Origin: Pelagibacterales bacterium SAG-MED22
Lineage (GTDB): Bacteria > Pseudomonadota > Alphaproteobacteria > Pelagibacterales > Pelagibacteraceae
Direction: 5' to 3'
Assembly (NCBI GenBank): GCA_014653985.1
Contig: JACWDT010000001.1
Coordinates: 124,001-188,000, forward strand
Length of the DNA stretch: 64,000 nucleotides
Below the pieces are notes generated by a model that ran no database searches, was not told where the DNA came from, and was given only the letters and a program-made list of their open reading frames with translations. Of the stretch, positions 7,655 to 15,061 are shown in pieces. Made by a program: the position numbers and the translations under genes. Position 1 is the first letter of the stretch; each line of letters starts with the position of its first letter.

Positions 7655-8794
7655 ATGTTATTTGAGGCTTCGAGGGCGAAAGCCATTGAAAAACTAAATC
7701 ATTTTATTGAAAATAATTTAACAGATTACTCTAAGTTAAGAAATTTTGATCTTGGTCCAGAGGGTAGATCTAATATCTCATGCTTATCACCTTACATTAC
7801 ACACGGGATAGTAAGTGAAAAAGAAATAATAAAAAAATCTCTTGATAAATTTTCTTTCGCTAAAAATGAAAAGTTTATCCAAGAAGTTCTTTGGCGTACT
7901 TATTGGAAAGGCTGGCTAGAACTAAGACCAAATGTATGGGATGATTATTTAATAGAGCTAAAAAAAATAAGAGAAGATTTCAAAAATAACAAAGAATATT
8001 TAAATGCAATCGAAGGAAAAACAAATATTGAATGCTTCAATTACTGGGTAAATGAACTCAAAGAAAACAACTATCTTCACAACCATACAAGAATGTGGTT
8101 TGCGAGTATTTGGATTTTCACTCTAGAATTACCTTGGCAACTTGGTGCTGAATTTTTCATGCAACATCTGTATGACGGAGATGCTGCATCTAACACCCTT
8201 GGTTGGAGATGGGTAGCTGGAATTCAAACACAAGGTAAGCATTACCTGGCAAGTGAGTGGAATATAAAAAAATTTACCAATAACAGGTTTCAAAACATCA
8301 AATTAAATGAGAACGCTCCTCCAAAAATTTCAGAAAAATCTTACTCTATAATTAAACAAGATTTCAATAACACAGAGGATTTAGCAGATAAAAATCTTGT
8401 AATTTTTGATAACAATCTCTCATTTGAATTCACTGATTTTAAGGAAAATAATTTTAAAAAAATTTATATAATTTCTAGGAAAAATGAAGATAGATCTATC
8501 AAGCTCAGTGAAAAGTCAGTGAATTTTAAGTCTCTTTTAATAAATGACCAAAAACAAAGATTAAAAGATAATTCTATTGATTGTGAGATTATTGATATTA
8601 GTGAAATTAAAAATATTGAAAATTGTTGTGGACTATATCCAACTGTTGGTGAAAATTTAGATTATTTAAATTTAAATAATATTAAATTAAATTTTTTATA
8701 CAGAAATCTTGATCAATTTTCTTGGCAATATTGCAACAAAGGTTTTTTTAATTTTAAAAATTATATTCCAAAAATAATATCAAGCTTTAATTAA
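7655..8794 (+). CDS. Photolyase/cryptochrome-type FAD-binding protein with the flavin domain first
   Basis: Residues about 1-215 match the FAD-binding domain of DNA photolyases: NISCLSPYITHGIVS near residue 41, EVLWRTYWKGWLE at about 81-93, NYLHNHTRMWFASIWIF, and the flavin-binding segment DGDAASNTLGWRWVAGIQT near residue 175. The usual N-terminal Rossmann-like antenna domain is absent. Instead about 150 residues follow with alternating strands and helices (for example LADKNLVIFDNN and FKKIYIISRK). The order is thus reversed relative to ordinary photolyases. It may repair UV lesions, sense light or do neither; a single-domain loss with an unrelated tail is the alternative to a true permutation. 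Confidence 0.82.
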   Translation: MLFEASRAKAIEKLNHFIENNLTDYSKLRNFDLGPEGRSNISCLSPYITHGIVSEKEIIKKSLDKFSFAKNEKFIQEVLWRTYWKGWLELRPNVWDDYLIELKKIREDFKNNKEYLNAIEGKTNIECFNYWVNELKENNYLHNHTRMWFASIWIFTLELPWQLGAEFFMQHLYDGDAASNTLGWRWVAGIQTQGKHYLASEWNIKKFTNNRFQNIKLNENAPPKISEKSYSIIKQDFNNTEDLADKNLVIFDNNLSFEFTDFKENNFKKIYIISRKNEDRSIKLSEKSVNFKSLLINDQKQRLKDNSIDCEIIDISEIKNIENCCGLYPTVGENLDYLNLNNIKLNFLYRNLDQFSWQYCNKGFFNFKNYIPKIISSFN

Positions 8795-9012
8795 AACCAA
8801 CGTACCATCCCAATAATACCAGCTGTTGCATAAAAAAATTGTAGAAGCAAAATTCCCTTGTGACCACCTCTATAAGCCCAAATTCCGATTAAGATTGCTG
8901 AAAAAAGTAATAAACAAAAACCAAAAAATTCAATTCCTACATTTAAAGCTACAAACAAAGAATATAATATTGCAGTTATAACTCCAGCCCATTCAAATAT
9001 TTTATTGTTCAT
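8791..9012 (-). CDS. Small membrane protein of unknown function
   Basis: A 73-residue, almost entirely hydrophobic protein with two to three helices (about residues 8-25, 28-46 and 53-70). I do not assign a family; the pattern EWAGVITAILYSLFVALNVG recalls small conserved alphaproteobacterial membrane proteins. It is the last gene of a minus-strand run beginning with the photolyase-related gene at 10810. Its end overlaps the convergent flavin gene by four bases. Its ATG overlaps a TGA of a short reading frame upstream. Confidence 0.6.
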   Translation of the reverse strand: MNNKIFEWAGVITAILYSLFVALNVGIEFFGFCLLLFSAILIGIWAYRGGHKGILLLQFFYATAGIIGMVRWF

Positions 9013-9051
9013 AAAAGTTTTTTAAAATTATCATAAAGGATTGTAGAATAG

Positions 9052-9186
9052 TTATTCATATCTTTTATGGAATTCCTTGATCTTGCTTTGATATATTTTT
9101 TTTACTTTTTGATATAATGGGTCTTTAAAATTCGGTGTAATTACAAGCAAAATTCTACTTTTCCATTTATATTTTTCCAAATTCAT
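9052..9186 (-). CDS. Short DUF4174-like gene, possibly a truncated remnant
   Basis: A 44-codon reading frame starting two bases after the DUF2256 gene. Its first half, LEKYKWKSRILLVITPNF, resembles the N terminus of DUF4174 proteins (W-K-x-R-x-LLV-x-xP-x-x-x-DP), which normally run past 100 residues. Here it stops after KEFHKRYE, and the remaining family signature is not found before the next gene. A 16-codon frame overlaps the gap to the 73-residue membrane protein. I read it as a degraded or shortened family member, with modest confidence. Confidence 0.4.
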   Translation of the reverse strand: MNLEKYKWKSRILLVITPNFKDPLYQKVKKIYQSKIKEFHKRYE

Positions 9187-9188
9187 AT

Positions 9189-9320
9189 TTAAATTTTTTT
9201 ATTAGAACACCTTTTTGAACAGTATTTGACTTTTTCCCAGTTTAACTTCCATTTTTTTCTCCATTTAAAGGGTCTTTGGCAAACTAAACAAATTTTAGAC
9301 GGCAGATTTTCTTTTCTCAC
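9189..9320 (-). CDS. DUF2256 family small zinc-ribbon-like protein
   Basis: A 43-residue protein, easily missed by size cut-offs. It has ENLPSKICLVCQRPFKWRKK followed by a tryptophan-bearing stretch and VKYCSKRC, giving two Cys pairs (CxxC and CSKRC) as in DUF2256. The GTG start overlaps the TAG stop of the photolyase-related gene by one base (TAGTG), so translation is almost certainly coupled. From general knowledge, DUF2256 genes are often found beside cryptochrome/photolyase genes; the sequence shows that pairing here. Probable metal-binding accessory factor, function unproven. Confidence 0.85.
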   Translation of the reverse strand: MRKENLPSKICLVCQRPFKWRKKWKLNWEKVKYCSKRCSNKKI

Positions 9321-10810
9321 TATGCAGTATTTTGTTTAATGAATTTTTCAGCTTCAGATAAAATTAATTTTTTTCTATCTGTTTTCATTTTATCAAATAT
9401 CCTAACCATCATAGATAATCGCGGATTTTTAAGAAAGAATTTTCTGTTTCTATCTATAAATCTCCAATAAAGACCATCCATTGTATTACACCACTCACCT
9501 TTTTTAAAATCCATCATTTTCATAAAATATGCCGATCCACATATATAAGGTTTGGTTGCAAAAATTCCTCCATCACTAAACAGCCCCATCCCATAAACAT
9601 TTGGAACCATTACCCAATCAGATGAGTCTACAAACATTTCCATAAACCATTTATAAACAATTGTAGGTTTGATTTCACACAGGTTCATAATATTTGATAA
9701 AATCATTAATCTCTCAATATGATGCGACCAACCATGATCAACAGCATTTTTAATTGCATAATCTAATGGTGGAAGACCTGTATTTCCTTCGTACCAAGAG
9801 TTTTTCATTTTTCTATTTTGTTTAAAAAAATTTCCAGTTTCCATTTCTTTTGAATAACCTTGGTAAACTCCTCGCATGAATTCTCTCCAACCAATTACCT
9901 GACGTATATAACCCTCAAGAGAATTCATTCTGATTTTATTTTTTTTGTGAAACTCTAAAACTTTTTGAACTATAAATTCTGGCGTTATTAATCCAAGATT
10001 GATATAGGGACTTAGAGCACTGTGAAAAAGAATATGATCTTTTTGATCTACAGCATCTTCATAGTCACCAAATAAATTTGATTTCTCTTTAATAAAAAAA
10101 TTCAAAAGTTTAACAACATCTTCATATTCTGTTGCAAACCAAAAATTATCTGTGCTACCTGGATGGTCTTTGAACAATTTTTCAATAATAGGTTTTAATT
10201 TTTTTGTATGATTTGTTTCATTAATTTTAGGAAATTTAGGTATTGAAATATCTTTGGGTAATTTATTTCTATTGTCTTCGTCAAAACTCCACTTACCACC
10301 TAAAGGGTTGCCGTCAGATCCCATTAATATTCCAGATTTTTTTCTTACCTCTTTATAGAAGGTTGACATAAACGGTTTTTTTGAGTTTCCCAAATATTTT
10401 TTAAATTCTTCACGAGAATTTAAAAACATTGGCGTTTGTATGATGTTCCAATCAATCTTTTCCTTTTTAAAAAAAATGGAAATCTTTTGTTCAAAGGGTT
10501 TATCTTCTATCTCAAAGCTAGAAACTTCTTTGATTTTTTTTTGGGTAATAATTTTTTTTAATTTTTTTAAATAATCTTCACTAAATTCTTTGTCTTCAAT
10601 TTTTGAATAATCTAATTTAAATTTATTTTTTTTAAGACTATCTGCATAGGACCGCATAGAGGACAGGAACAATAGAATTTTTTGTTTATGATGTTTTTCA
10701 TAGGTGCATAAACCTTTGTCTTCTGCCATAAAAAACGTATGGTCTTTTTTGAAGCGGTCAATGTATTTTGTTGGAAATAATTGATTACCGAGTATAAAAA
10801 ATAACTTCAT
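9320..10810 (-). CDS. Cryptochrome/deoxyribodipyrimidine photolyase-related protein (PF04244-type)
   Basis: A 496-residue flavoprotein of the prokaryotic photolyase-related (FeS-BCP-like) family. The N terminus KLFFILGNQLFP and FMAEDKGLCTYEKHH is the antenna domain; the C-terminal half has GYIRQVIGWREFMRGVY (about residues 305-321), HGWSHHIERLMILSNIMN and DWVMVPNVYGMGLFSDGG. These match enzymes that repair (6-4) photoproducts. The cluster Cys pair expected after the KPY segment is not seen; D-F-K-K occupies that place (434-437) and only isolated Cys378, Cys424 and Cys441 are present. An iron-sulfur cluster may therefore be absent. Divergent from the SDR gene. Confidence 0.9.
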   Translation of the reverse strand: MKLFFILGNQLFPTKYIDRFKKDHTFFMAEDKGLCTYEKHHKQKILLFLSSMRSYADSLKKNKFKLDYSKIEDKEFSEDYLKKLKKIITQKKIKEVSSFEIEDKPFEQKISIFFKKEKIDWNIIQTPMFLNSREEFKKYLGNSKKPFMSTFYKEVRKKSGILMGSDGNPLGGKWSFDEDNRNKLPKDISIPKFPKINETNHTKKLKPIIEKLFKDHPGSTDNFWFATEYEDVVKLLNFFIKEKSNLFGDYEDAVDQKDHILFHSALSPYINLGLITPEFIVQKVLEFHKKNKIRMNSLEGYIRQVIGWREFMRGVYQGYSKEMETGNFFKQNRKMKNSWYEGNTGLPPLDYAIKNAVDHGWSHHIERLMILSNIMNLCEIKPTIVYKWFMEMFVDSSDWVMVPNVYGMGLFSDGGIFATKPYICGSAYFMKMMDFKKGEWCNTMDGLYWRFIDRNRKFFLKNPRLSMMVRIFDKMKTDRKKLILSEAEKFIKQNTA

Positions 10811-10837
10811 GGTTAAATATAACTAATAAAAATTTTT

Positions 10838-11548
10838 ATGTCAGAAAAATATCTTATTTTTGGTGCGACAGGATCTATTGGTTCTAACCTATCAGAACAA
10901 TTAAAGAATTCTGGTAATGACATTCATTTAGTCGCAAGGAACCAAAGTGAAGTAAGCGCCATAGCAGACAAACTAGGATGTTCATTTACAGTTGTGGACG
11001 TTTTAGAGGAAGGCTTTATAGAAAAAGTCAAAGCTGATGTACCAGAAATAAAAGGAATTGCTTACTGCGTTGGTTCAATTGATTTAAAACCTTTGCGAAT
11101 GGTAAAGGAAGAAGATTTTAGTAAATGTATGAAGTTAAATTTATATTCAGCAGTTGAGGTGATCAAAGGATATCAAGAAAGCCTGAAAAAAAACAAAGGT
11201 TCAATTGTTTTATTTTCAACTGTTGCTGCACAAAGAGGTTTTACTAACCATGCTATTATCGCATCTACAAAAGCAGCTGTTGAAGGTTTAACAGTTTCTC
11301 TTGCTGCAGAATTTGCTCCACACATTAGAGTAAACTGTATTGCTCCAAGTCTAACTAAATCCAAAATTGCAGAACCAATGTTAAAAAATACAGCAATTGC
11401 AGAAGGTATCGCAAAGGCTCACCCTTTAAAAAGGTTGGGTGAAGGTAAAGACTCAGCTTCATTAGCTAAATTTTTAATAACTGAAGATAGTTCTTGGGTT
11501 ACAGGTCAGATAATTGCTGTTGATGGTGGTAGATCTAAACTTTCATAA
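10838..11548 (+). CDS. SDR-family oxidoreductase lacking the catalytic Tyr
   Basis: A 236-residue short-chain dehydrogenase fold. The nucleotide-binding motif is FGATGSIGSNL (residues 8-18), catalytic Ser127 lies in VLFSTVA, and Lys145 is in IASTKAAVEG. The Tyr expected four residues before Lys is Ile141. C-terminal WVTGQIIAVDGG is standard. From memory, close relatives with the same substitution occur in photolyase-associated gene clusters. The protein could bind NAD(P) without classical catalysis or use another residue. It is divergent from the photolyase-related gene, 27 bases away, so they share a promoter region. Confidence 0.85.
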   Translation: MSEKYLIFGATGSIGSNLSEQLKNSGNDIHLVARNQSEVSAIADKLGCSFTVVDVLEEGFIEKVKADVPEIKGIAYCVGSIDLKPLRMVKEEDFSKCMKLNLYSAVEVIKGYQESLKKNKGSIVLFSTVAAQRGFTNHAIIASTKAAVEGLTVSLAAEFAPHIRVNCIAPSLTKSKIAEPMLKNTAIAEGIAKAHPLKRLGEGKDSASLAKFLITEDSSWVTGQIIAVDGGRSKLS

Positions 11549-11549
11549 A

Positions 11550-12614
11550 GTGATTAGATTTTTCTTATCTATAATTTTTTTTGCTTTTCTATGCTCAAAT
11601 GGTTTTTCTGCAAATTTAAACTTTGAAAAAATTGCCAATCTTAAAGATCCATGGGGCTCATCTTTTATCAGTGAAAATGAAATTATAGTTACAGAAAAAA
11701 GTGGAAAAATAAAAATTATAAATATTTCTACAAAAGAAATATTAGAGGTAAAACATAATTTGAATTTTTTAGAGTACGGCCAAGGAGGATTACTAGATAT
11801 TATTTATCAAAACAATACTGTTTGGATTTCTTATACTGAGAATAGAGTAAATTGGAAAACTAGCACCTCAATTGCAAAAGCAAAATTAAATAAACAAGAA
11901 TTAAATTTTAAAAATATCTTTCAAGCTAATCCACCAATAGACTCGGGTTATCATTTTGGATCAAGACTTGCTATTAAAGATAATTATTTATTTGCATCTG
12001 CTGGTGAAAGAGGACAAGGTATGATTGCACAAGATCCATCTCAACATCCTGGAAGTATTATAAGAATACACTTAGATGGGAGTATACCTAAAGATAATCC
12101 GAAGTTTGAGGGGAAATCAGATTGGCTGCCAGAAATATATCAAATAGGTATTAGAAACCCACAAGGTTTAACATTATCTCCATATGATGGAAAAATTTAT
12201 ATGAGTAATCACGGCGCTAAAGGAGGTGACTGGTTTGGTGAGGCAAAAAAAGGTGAAAACTATGGATGGAAAATTTTAGGCTGGGGTGGAACAAATTATT
12301 CAGGAAGCAAAATTGGACCAAAATGGAAGCCTGGCTTTACAAAAGCTATCAAATATTGGGTTCCTTCAATTGCAACTAGCGCCATCACAATTTACAAAGG
12401 TTCAGAATTTAATGAATGGAATGGTCTTGCTTTAGTAACTTCTTTAAAAGATAAATCACTAAGAGCAATTGATTTTTCTGATCTATCTAATGTCAAAGAA
12501 AATGTGGTCTTTAAGAACGAGATTGGAAGACTAAGAGACATTCAAGTACATCCTAAAAACGGTAAAATTTATTTTTTGGCGGGTAACAACTTGTGGTTAA
12601 TGGAAAAAAATTAA
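11550..12614 (+). CDS. PQQ-dependent sugar dehydrogenase-like (soluble GDH/YliI family)
   Basis: Exported six-bladed beta-propeller of the aldose sugar dehydrogenase family, 354 residues from the GTG at 11550. That start sits one base after the SDR stop and begins directly with a signal peptide (IRFFLSIIFFAFLCSNGFSA); an ATG at 11523 inside the SDR gene is less likely. Family motifs are GYHFGSRLAI, GIRNPQGLTLSPYDGKIY and GENYGWKILGWGG. Oxidises a sugar or aldehyde in the periplasm if PQQ is available. No PQQ-synthesis gene is seen in this window, so PQQ may be scavenged. Confidence 0.87.
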   Translation: MIRFFLSIIFFAFLCSNGFSANLNFEKIANLKDPWGSSFISENEIIVTEKSGKIKIINISTKEILEVKHNLNFLEYGQGGLLDIIYQNNTVWISYTENRVNWKTSTSIAKAKLNKQELNFKNIFQANPPIDSGYHFGSRLAIKDNYLFASAGERGQGMIAQDPSQHPGSIIRIHLDGSIPKDNPKFEGKSDWLPEIYQIGIRNPQGLTLSPYDGKIYMSNHGAKGGDWFGEAKKGENYGWKILGWGGTNYSGSKIGPKWKPGFTKAIKYWVPSIATSAITIYKGSEFNEWNGLALVTSLKDKSLRAIDFSDLSNVKENVVFKNEIGRLRDIQVHPKNGKIYFLAGNNLWLMEKN

Positions 12615-13402
12615 AGAATTGTTATTCTGTGCATAATTCTATTACCTTTAAAAGGTGTTGCTTGATGCAACATGGATCTGTTATCCCAAATAGCTAATTG
12701 ATTTTTTTCCCATTCCAATGAGTGTTGAAATTTTTTTTTTATTTGGTGTTTGAATAGTTTTTTTTTTAAATCAATTGAATTTTTGATTTTTGGCTGAAAT
12801 CCAACGAGATGACCTGGACTAGAGTAAATTGCATAGTTTGAGCTGATTTTTCTTATAATTTTATGAGTGGATTTTAATTCTTTTATTTTCTTCCCTTTTT
12901 CTTTTACTCTTTCTTTTGTCGTAACTGAAATAGGTCCTTCTGAGGAATAGACACCTTTTAAACTTAATAACTTTCGTTTCATAGATTTAGTTAAATCCTT
13001 AAAAGCATAATATTGTGAACAAAATTCAGTATTCGCTTTTCCTTTTTTGGGAACTAGTTTTGATAACAGCATAGTAAATCTTGGTGGTTTTTTTGTATAA
13101 ATAGAATCTGTGTGGAACTGTTCCCCAAAACTTGGTCCTTTATCACTTTCTTTCCTTTGAACAACAGTTATCTGGGGATATTTTTTATTTAATCCTTTTA
13201 ATCTTGGATAATTTGCAAGTTTTCCAAAGTTTTTAGCAAATTGTATATAGAGCTTGGAAGAAAGATTTTGTCTTCTAAAAAAAATCATCCCATATTTATT
13301 TAAAGCTTTGGTAATGATTTTAAAATTTTCCTTTGAAAGTTTTTGAAGGTCAGTATCAATCTCAGCCCCAATATTATTTTTATTGGGAATAATTCTTAAC
13401 AT
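12611..13402 (-). CDS. TauD/TfdA-family Fe(II)/2-oxoglutarate dioxygenase
   Basis: A 263-residue dioxygenase. The iron ligands are visible as HTD in GEQFHTDSIY (about residues 95-104) and a distal His in NRSMLHQATPF; the 2-oxoglutarate-binding Arg is in RIMHRITIL near the end. Members hydroxylate taurine and other small sulfonates or acids; the substrate is not readable here. The start lies one base after the stop of the SHOCT gene. The 3' end overlaps the sugar dehydrogenase by four bases, convergently. Confidence 0.88.
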   Translation of the reverse strand: MLRIIPNKNNIGAEIDTDLQKLSKENFKIITKALNKYGMIFFRRQNLSSKLYIQFAKNFGKLANYPRLKGLNKKYPQITVVQRKESDKGPSFGEQFHTDSIYTKKPPRFTMLLSKLVPKKGKANTEFCSQYYAFKDLTKSMKRKLLSLKGVYSSEGPISVTTKERVKEKGKKIKELKSTHKIIRKISSNYAIYSSPGHLVGFQPKIKNSIDLKKKLFKHQIKKKFQHSLEWEKNQLAIWDNRSMLHQATPFKGNRIMHRITIL

Positions 13403-13403
13403 C

Positions 13404-13670
13404 TTAAGTATTTAGTAGTTTACTTTTTGCTTTCTCAAACTCCTCTTGAGTAAGCACTCCACTTTCTCTCAAACTATTTAGTTTTGCTAATTCATCACTT
13501 AGTGAACCATTGTCACTTGATATGGTTGTTTTGGTTTCGTCTTCTACTTCATCTTTTTCTGCTCTGTTGGCTTCTTTAGCATTAAATCCATTCATAATTG
13601 CCATGCCACCTAAATATAAAACATAACCCATAATAGGGATTACTAATCCAAAAAAAATTATTTTTTCCAT
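13404..13670 (-). CDS. Small membrane protein with C-terminal SHOCT domain
   Basis: An 88-residue protein with an N-terminal membrane helix (about residues 4-26), an acidic linker, and a SHOCT-type helical hairpin at the C terminus: LAKLNSLRESGVLTQEEFE followed by KAKSKLL. SHOCT domains are short oligomerisation modules of unknown role. It lies between a 67-residue membrane protein and the dioxygenase in a close minus-strand run. Confidence 0.78.
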   Translation of the reverse strand: MEKIIFFGLVIPIMGYVLYLGGMAIMNGFNAKEANRAEKDEVEDETKTTISSDNGSLSDELAKLNSLRESGVLTQEEFEKAKSKLLNT

Positions 13671-13673
13671 AAA

Positions 13674-13877
13674 CTAATCTTCATCCTCCTCTCTCCATTT
13701 TTTTTCATACAATAAGTAAGCTGCATAGATTACTGAAAAAGTACCTACTATCATTCCATAATCAAACCCTGTTTGCTGATCGTAAAGGTACCAACCAAGT
13801 TGAGTAGCTCCAATTGTCGGAAAAGTTAGTAAAAGAAAAATTATGGCAATCCTATAGGGATACTTTGGTTTTTTCAT
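13674..13877 (-). CDS. Hypothetical small membrane protein
   Basis: Unrecognised 67-residue protein with two predicted helices (about residues 10-29 and 39-56) and an acidic tail ending REEDED. It is followed after three bases by the SHOCT gene, so both are probably in one transcript and may act together. No function is offered. Confidence 0.6.
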   Translation of the reverse strand: MKKPKYPYRIAIIFLLLTFPTIGATQLGWYLYDQQTGFDYGMIVGTFSVIYAAYLLYEKKWREEDED

Positions 13878-13914
13878 ATCTTAGAGTAACAGAATAAATT
13901 GTGAGATTTAATCG

Positions 13915-14760
13915 CTAAATTTGCGATCTTTTGAAACACTCTATTGTATTTTTCAATAAACAAGCGATTGTCATTGGGCCTACACCACCAGGAACCGGTG
14001 TTAATGCTTTTGCATTTTTAGAAACTTCATCAAAATCCACATCCCCTACAATACCCTTATCAGTTTTATTAATACCAACATCAATAACAATAGTATCTTT
14101 TTTAACCCAGTCACCTTTGACAAGTTCTGGGATTCCAACTGCAGCTACTATTATATCTGCCTCTAAACATTCTGCTTTCAAGTCTTTAGTTTTCGAATGA
14201 GTTATTGTCACTGTGCAATTTTCTTTTAAAAGAAGTTGCGTCATTGGCTTTCCATTTAAATTTGATCTTCCAACTATTACTGCTTTTTTTCCATTTAAAT
14301 TAGGTTCAACTTTTTTGATTAATAAATAGCAACCTAAAGGAGTACATGGCACTGAACTTTCATATCCAGAGGAAAGATTTCCTACATTCATTGGATGAAA
14401 ACCATCAACATCTTTTGAAGGTAAAATTGTTTCAATAACTTTTTGTTTATCAATATGTTTCGGGAGTGGTAGTTGAACTAATATTCCTGAAACTGTTTCA
14501 TCTTTATTTAATTCTTCAATTTTTTCTAATACCGTTTTTTCCTCAACTGAGTCCGGATACTTTATAACTTCAGATTTTAAGCCAACCTCATTGGCTGATT
14601 TTTCTTTATTACGTACATAAATTTGGCTTGGAGTTAAATCTCCTATCAGAATAACTGTTAAACCTGGCACTTTATTATATCTAGCTTTTAATCCTATAAC
14701 TTCATGCTTAAGCTCTTCTCTTAACTCTGCAGCAGCTTTCTTTCCGTCTATTAAAATCAT
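13915..14760 (-). CDS. folD: Bifunctional methylenetetrahydrofolate dehydrogenase/cyclohydrolase FolD
   Basis: Interconverts methylene-, methenyl- and formyl-tetrahydrofolate. The 281-residue protein carries the catalytic YVRNKEKSANEVG (about residues 48-60), the motif GILVQLPLPKHI, KDVDGFHPMNVG, the NADP-binding VIVGRSNLNGKPM, and the C-terminal TPVPGGVGPMTIACLL signature. Length is standard. It provides one-carbon units for purH, also in this window. Follows the YggT gene after 10 bases in a minus-strand operon with mscS and hemCD. Confidence 0.97.
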   Translation of the reverse strand: MILIDGKKAAAELREELKHEVIGLKARYNKVPGLTVILIGDLTPSQIYVRNKEKSANEVGLKSEVIKYPDSVEEKTVLEKIEELNKDETVSGILVQLPLPKHIDKQKVIETILPSKDVDGFHPMNVGNLSSGYESSVPCTPLGCYLLIKKVEPNLNGKKAVIVGRSNLNGKPMTQLLLKENCTVTITHSKTKDLKAECLEADIIVAAVGIPELVKGDWVKKDTIVIDVGINKTDKGIVGDVDFDEVSKNAKALTPVPGGVGPMTIACLLKNTIECFKRSQI

Positions 14761-14770
14761 TTTTATCTTT

Positions 14771-15061
14771 CTAAAAAATCATTGGCGCGATGTAGAGCTT
14801 CATACACATTTCAATAAACCAAATCAATAGTAGAAGAATTATAGGCGAGATGTCTAAAGAACCTAGATTAGGTATAAAACGTCTGATTTTGTTTAATATT
14901 GGATCTGTAAGCCTATAGCTTAATTCTAAAATAGAATAAACAAATCTGTTTTGGGTATTTAAAACGTTAAAGGCAATTAACCAACTTACAACTACATTTG
15001 CTATTACAACATATGAGTAAAGTTTTAGAATTTGTAAGACTAAATAAAAAATTGCTATCAT
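14771..15061 (-). CDS. YggT-family integral membrane protein
   Basis: A 96-residue protein with two helices and the YggT core: VVSWLIAFNVLN, then LSYRLTDPILNKIRRFIPNLGSLDISPIILLL (read in two halves), giving the family's P-x-L-x-x-IR-x-x-x-P pattern. YggT proteins are implicated in osmotic tolerance and division-site organisation. Its ATG overlaps the mscS stop by four bases, so the two osmotic-stress-associated genes are coupled. Confidence 0.9.
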   Translation of the reverse strand: MIAIFYLVLQILKLYSYVVIANVVVSWLIAFNVLNTQNRFVYSILELSYRLTDPILNKIRRFIPNLGSLDISPIILLLLIWFIEMCMKLYIAPMIF

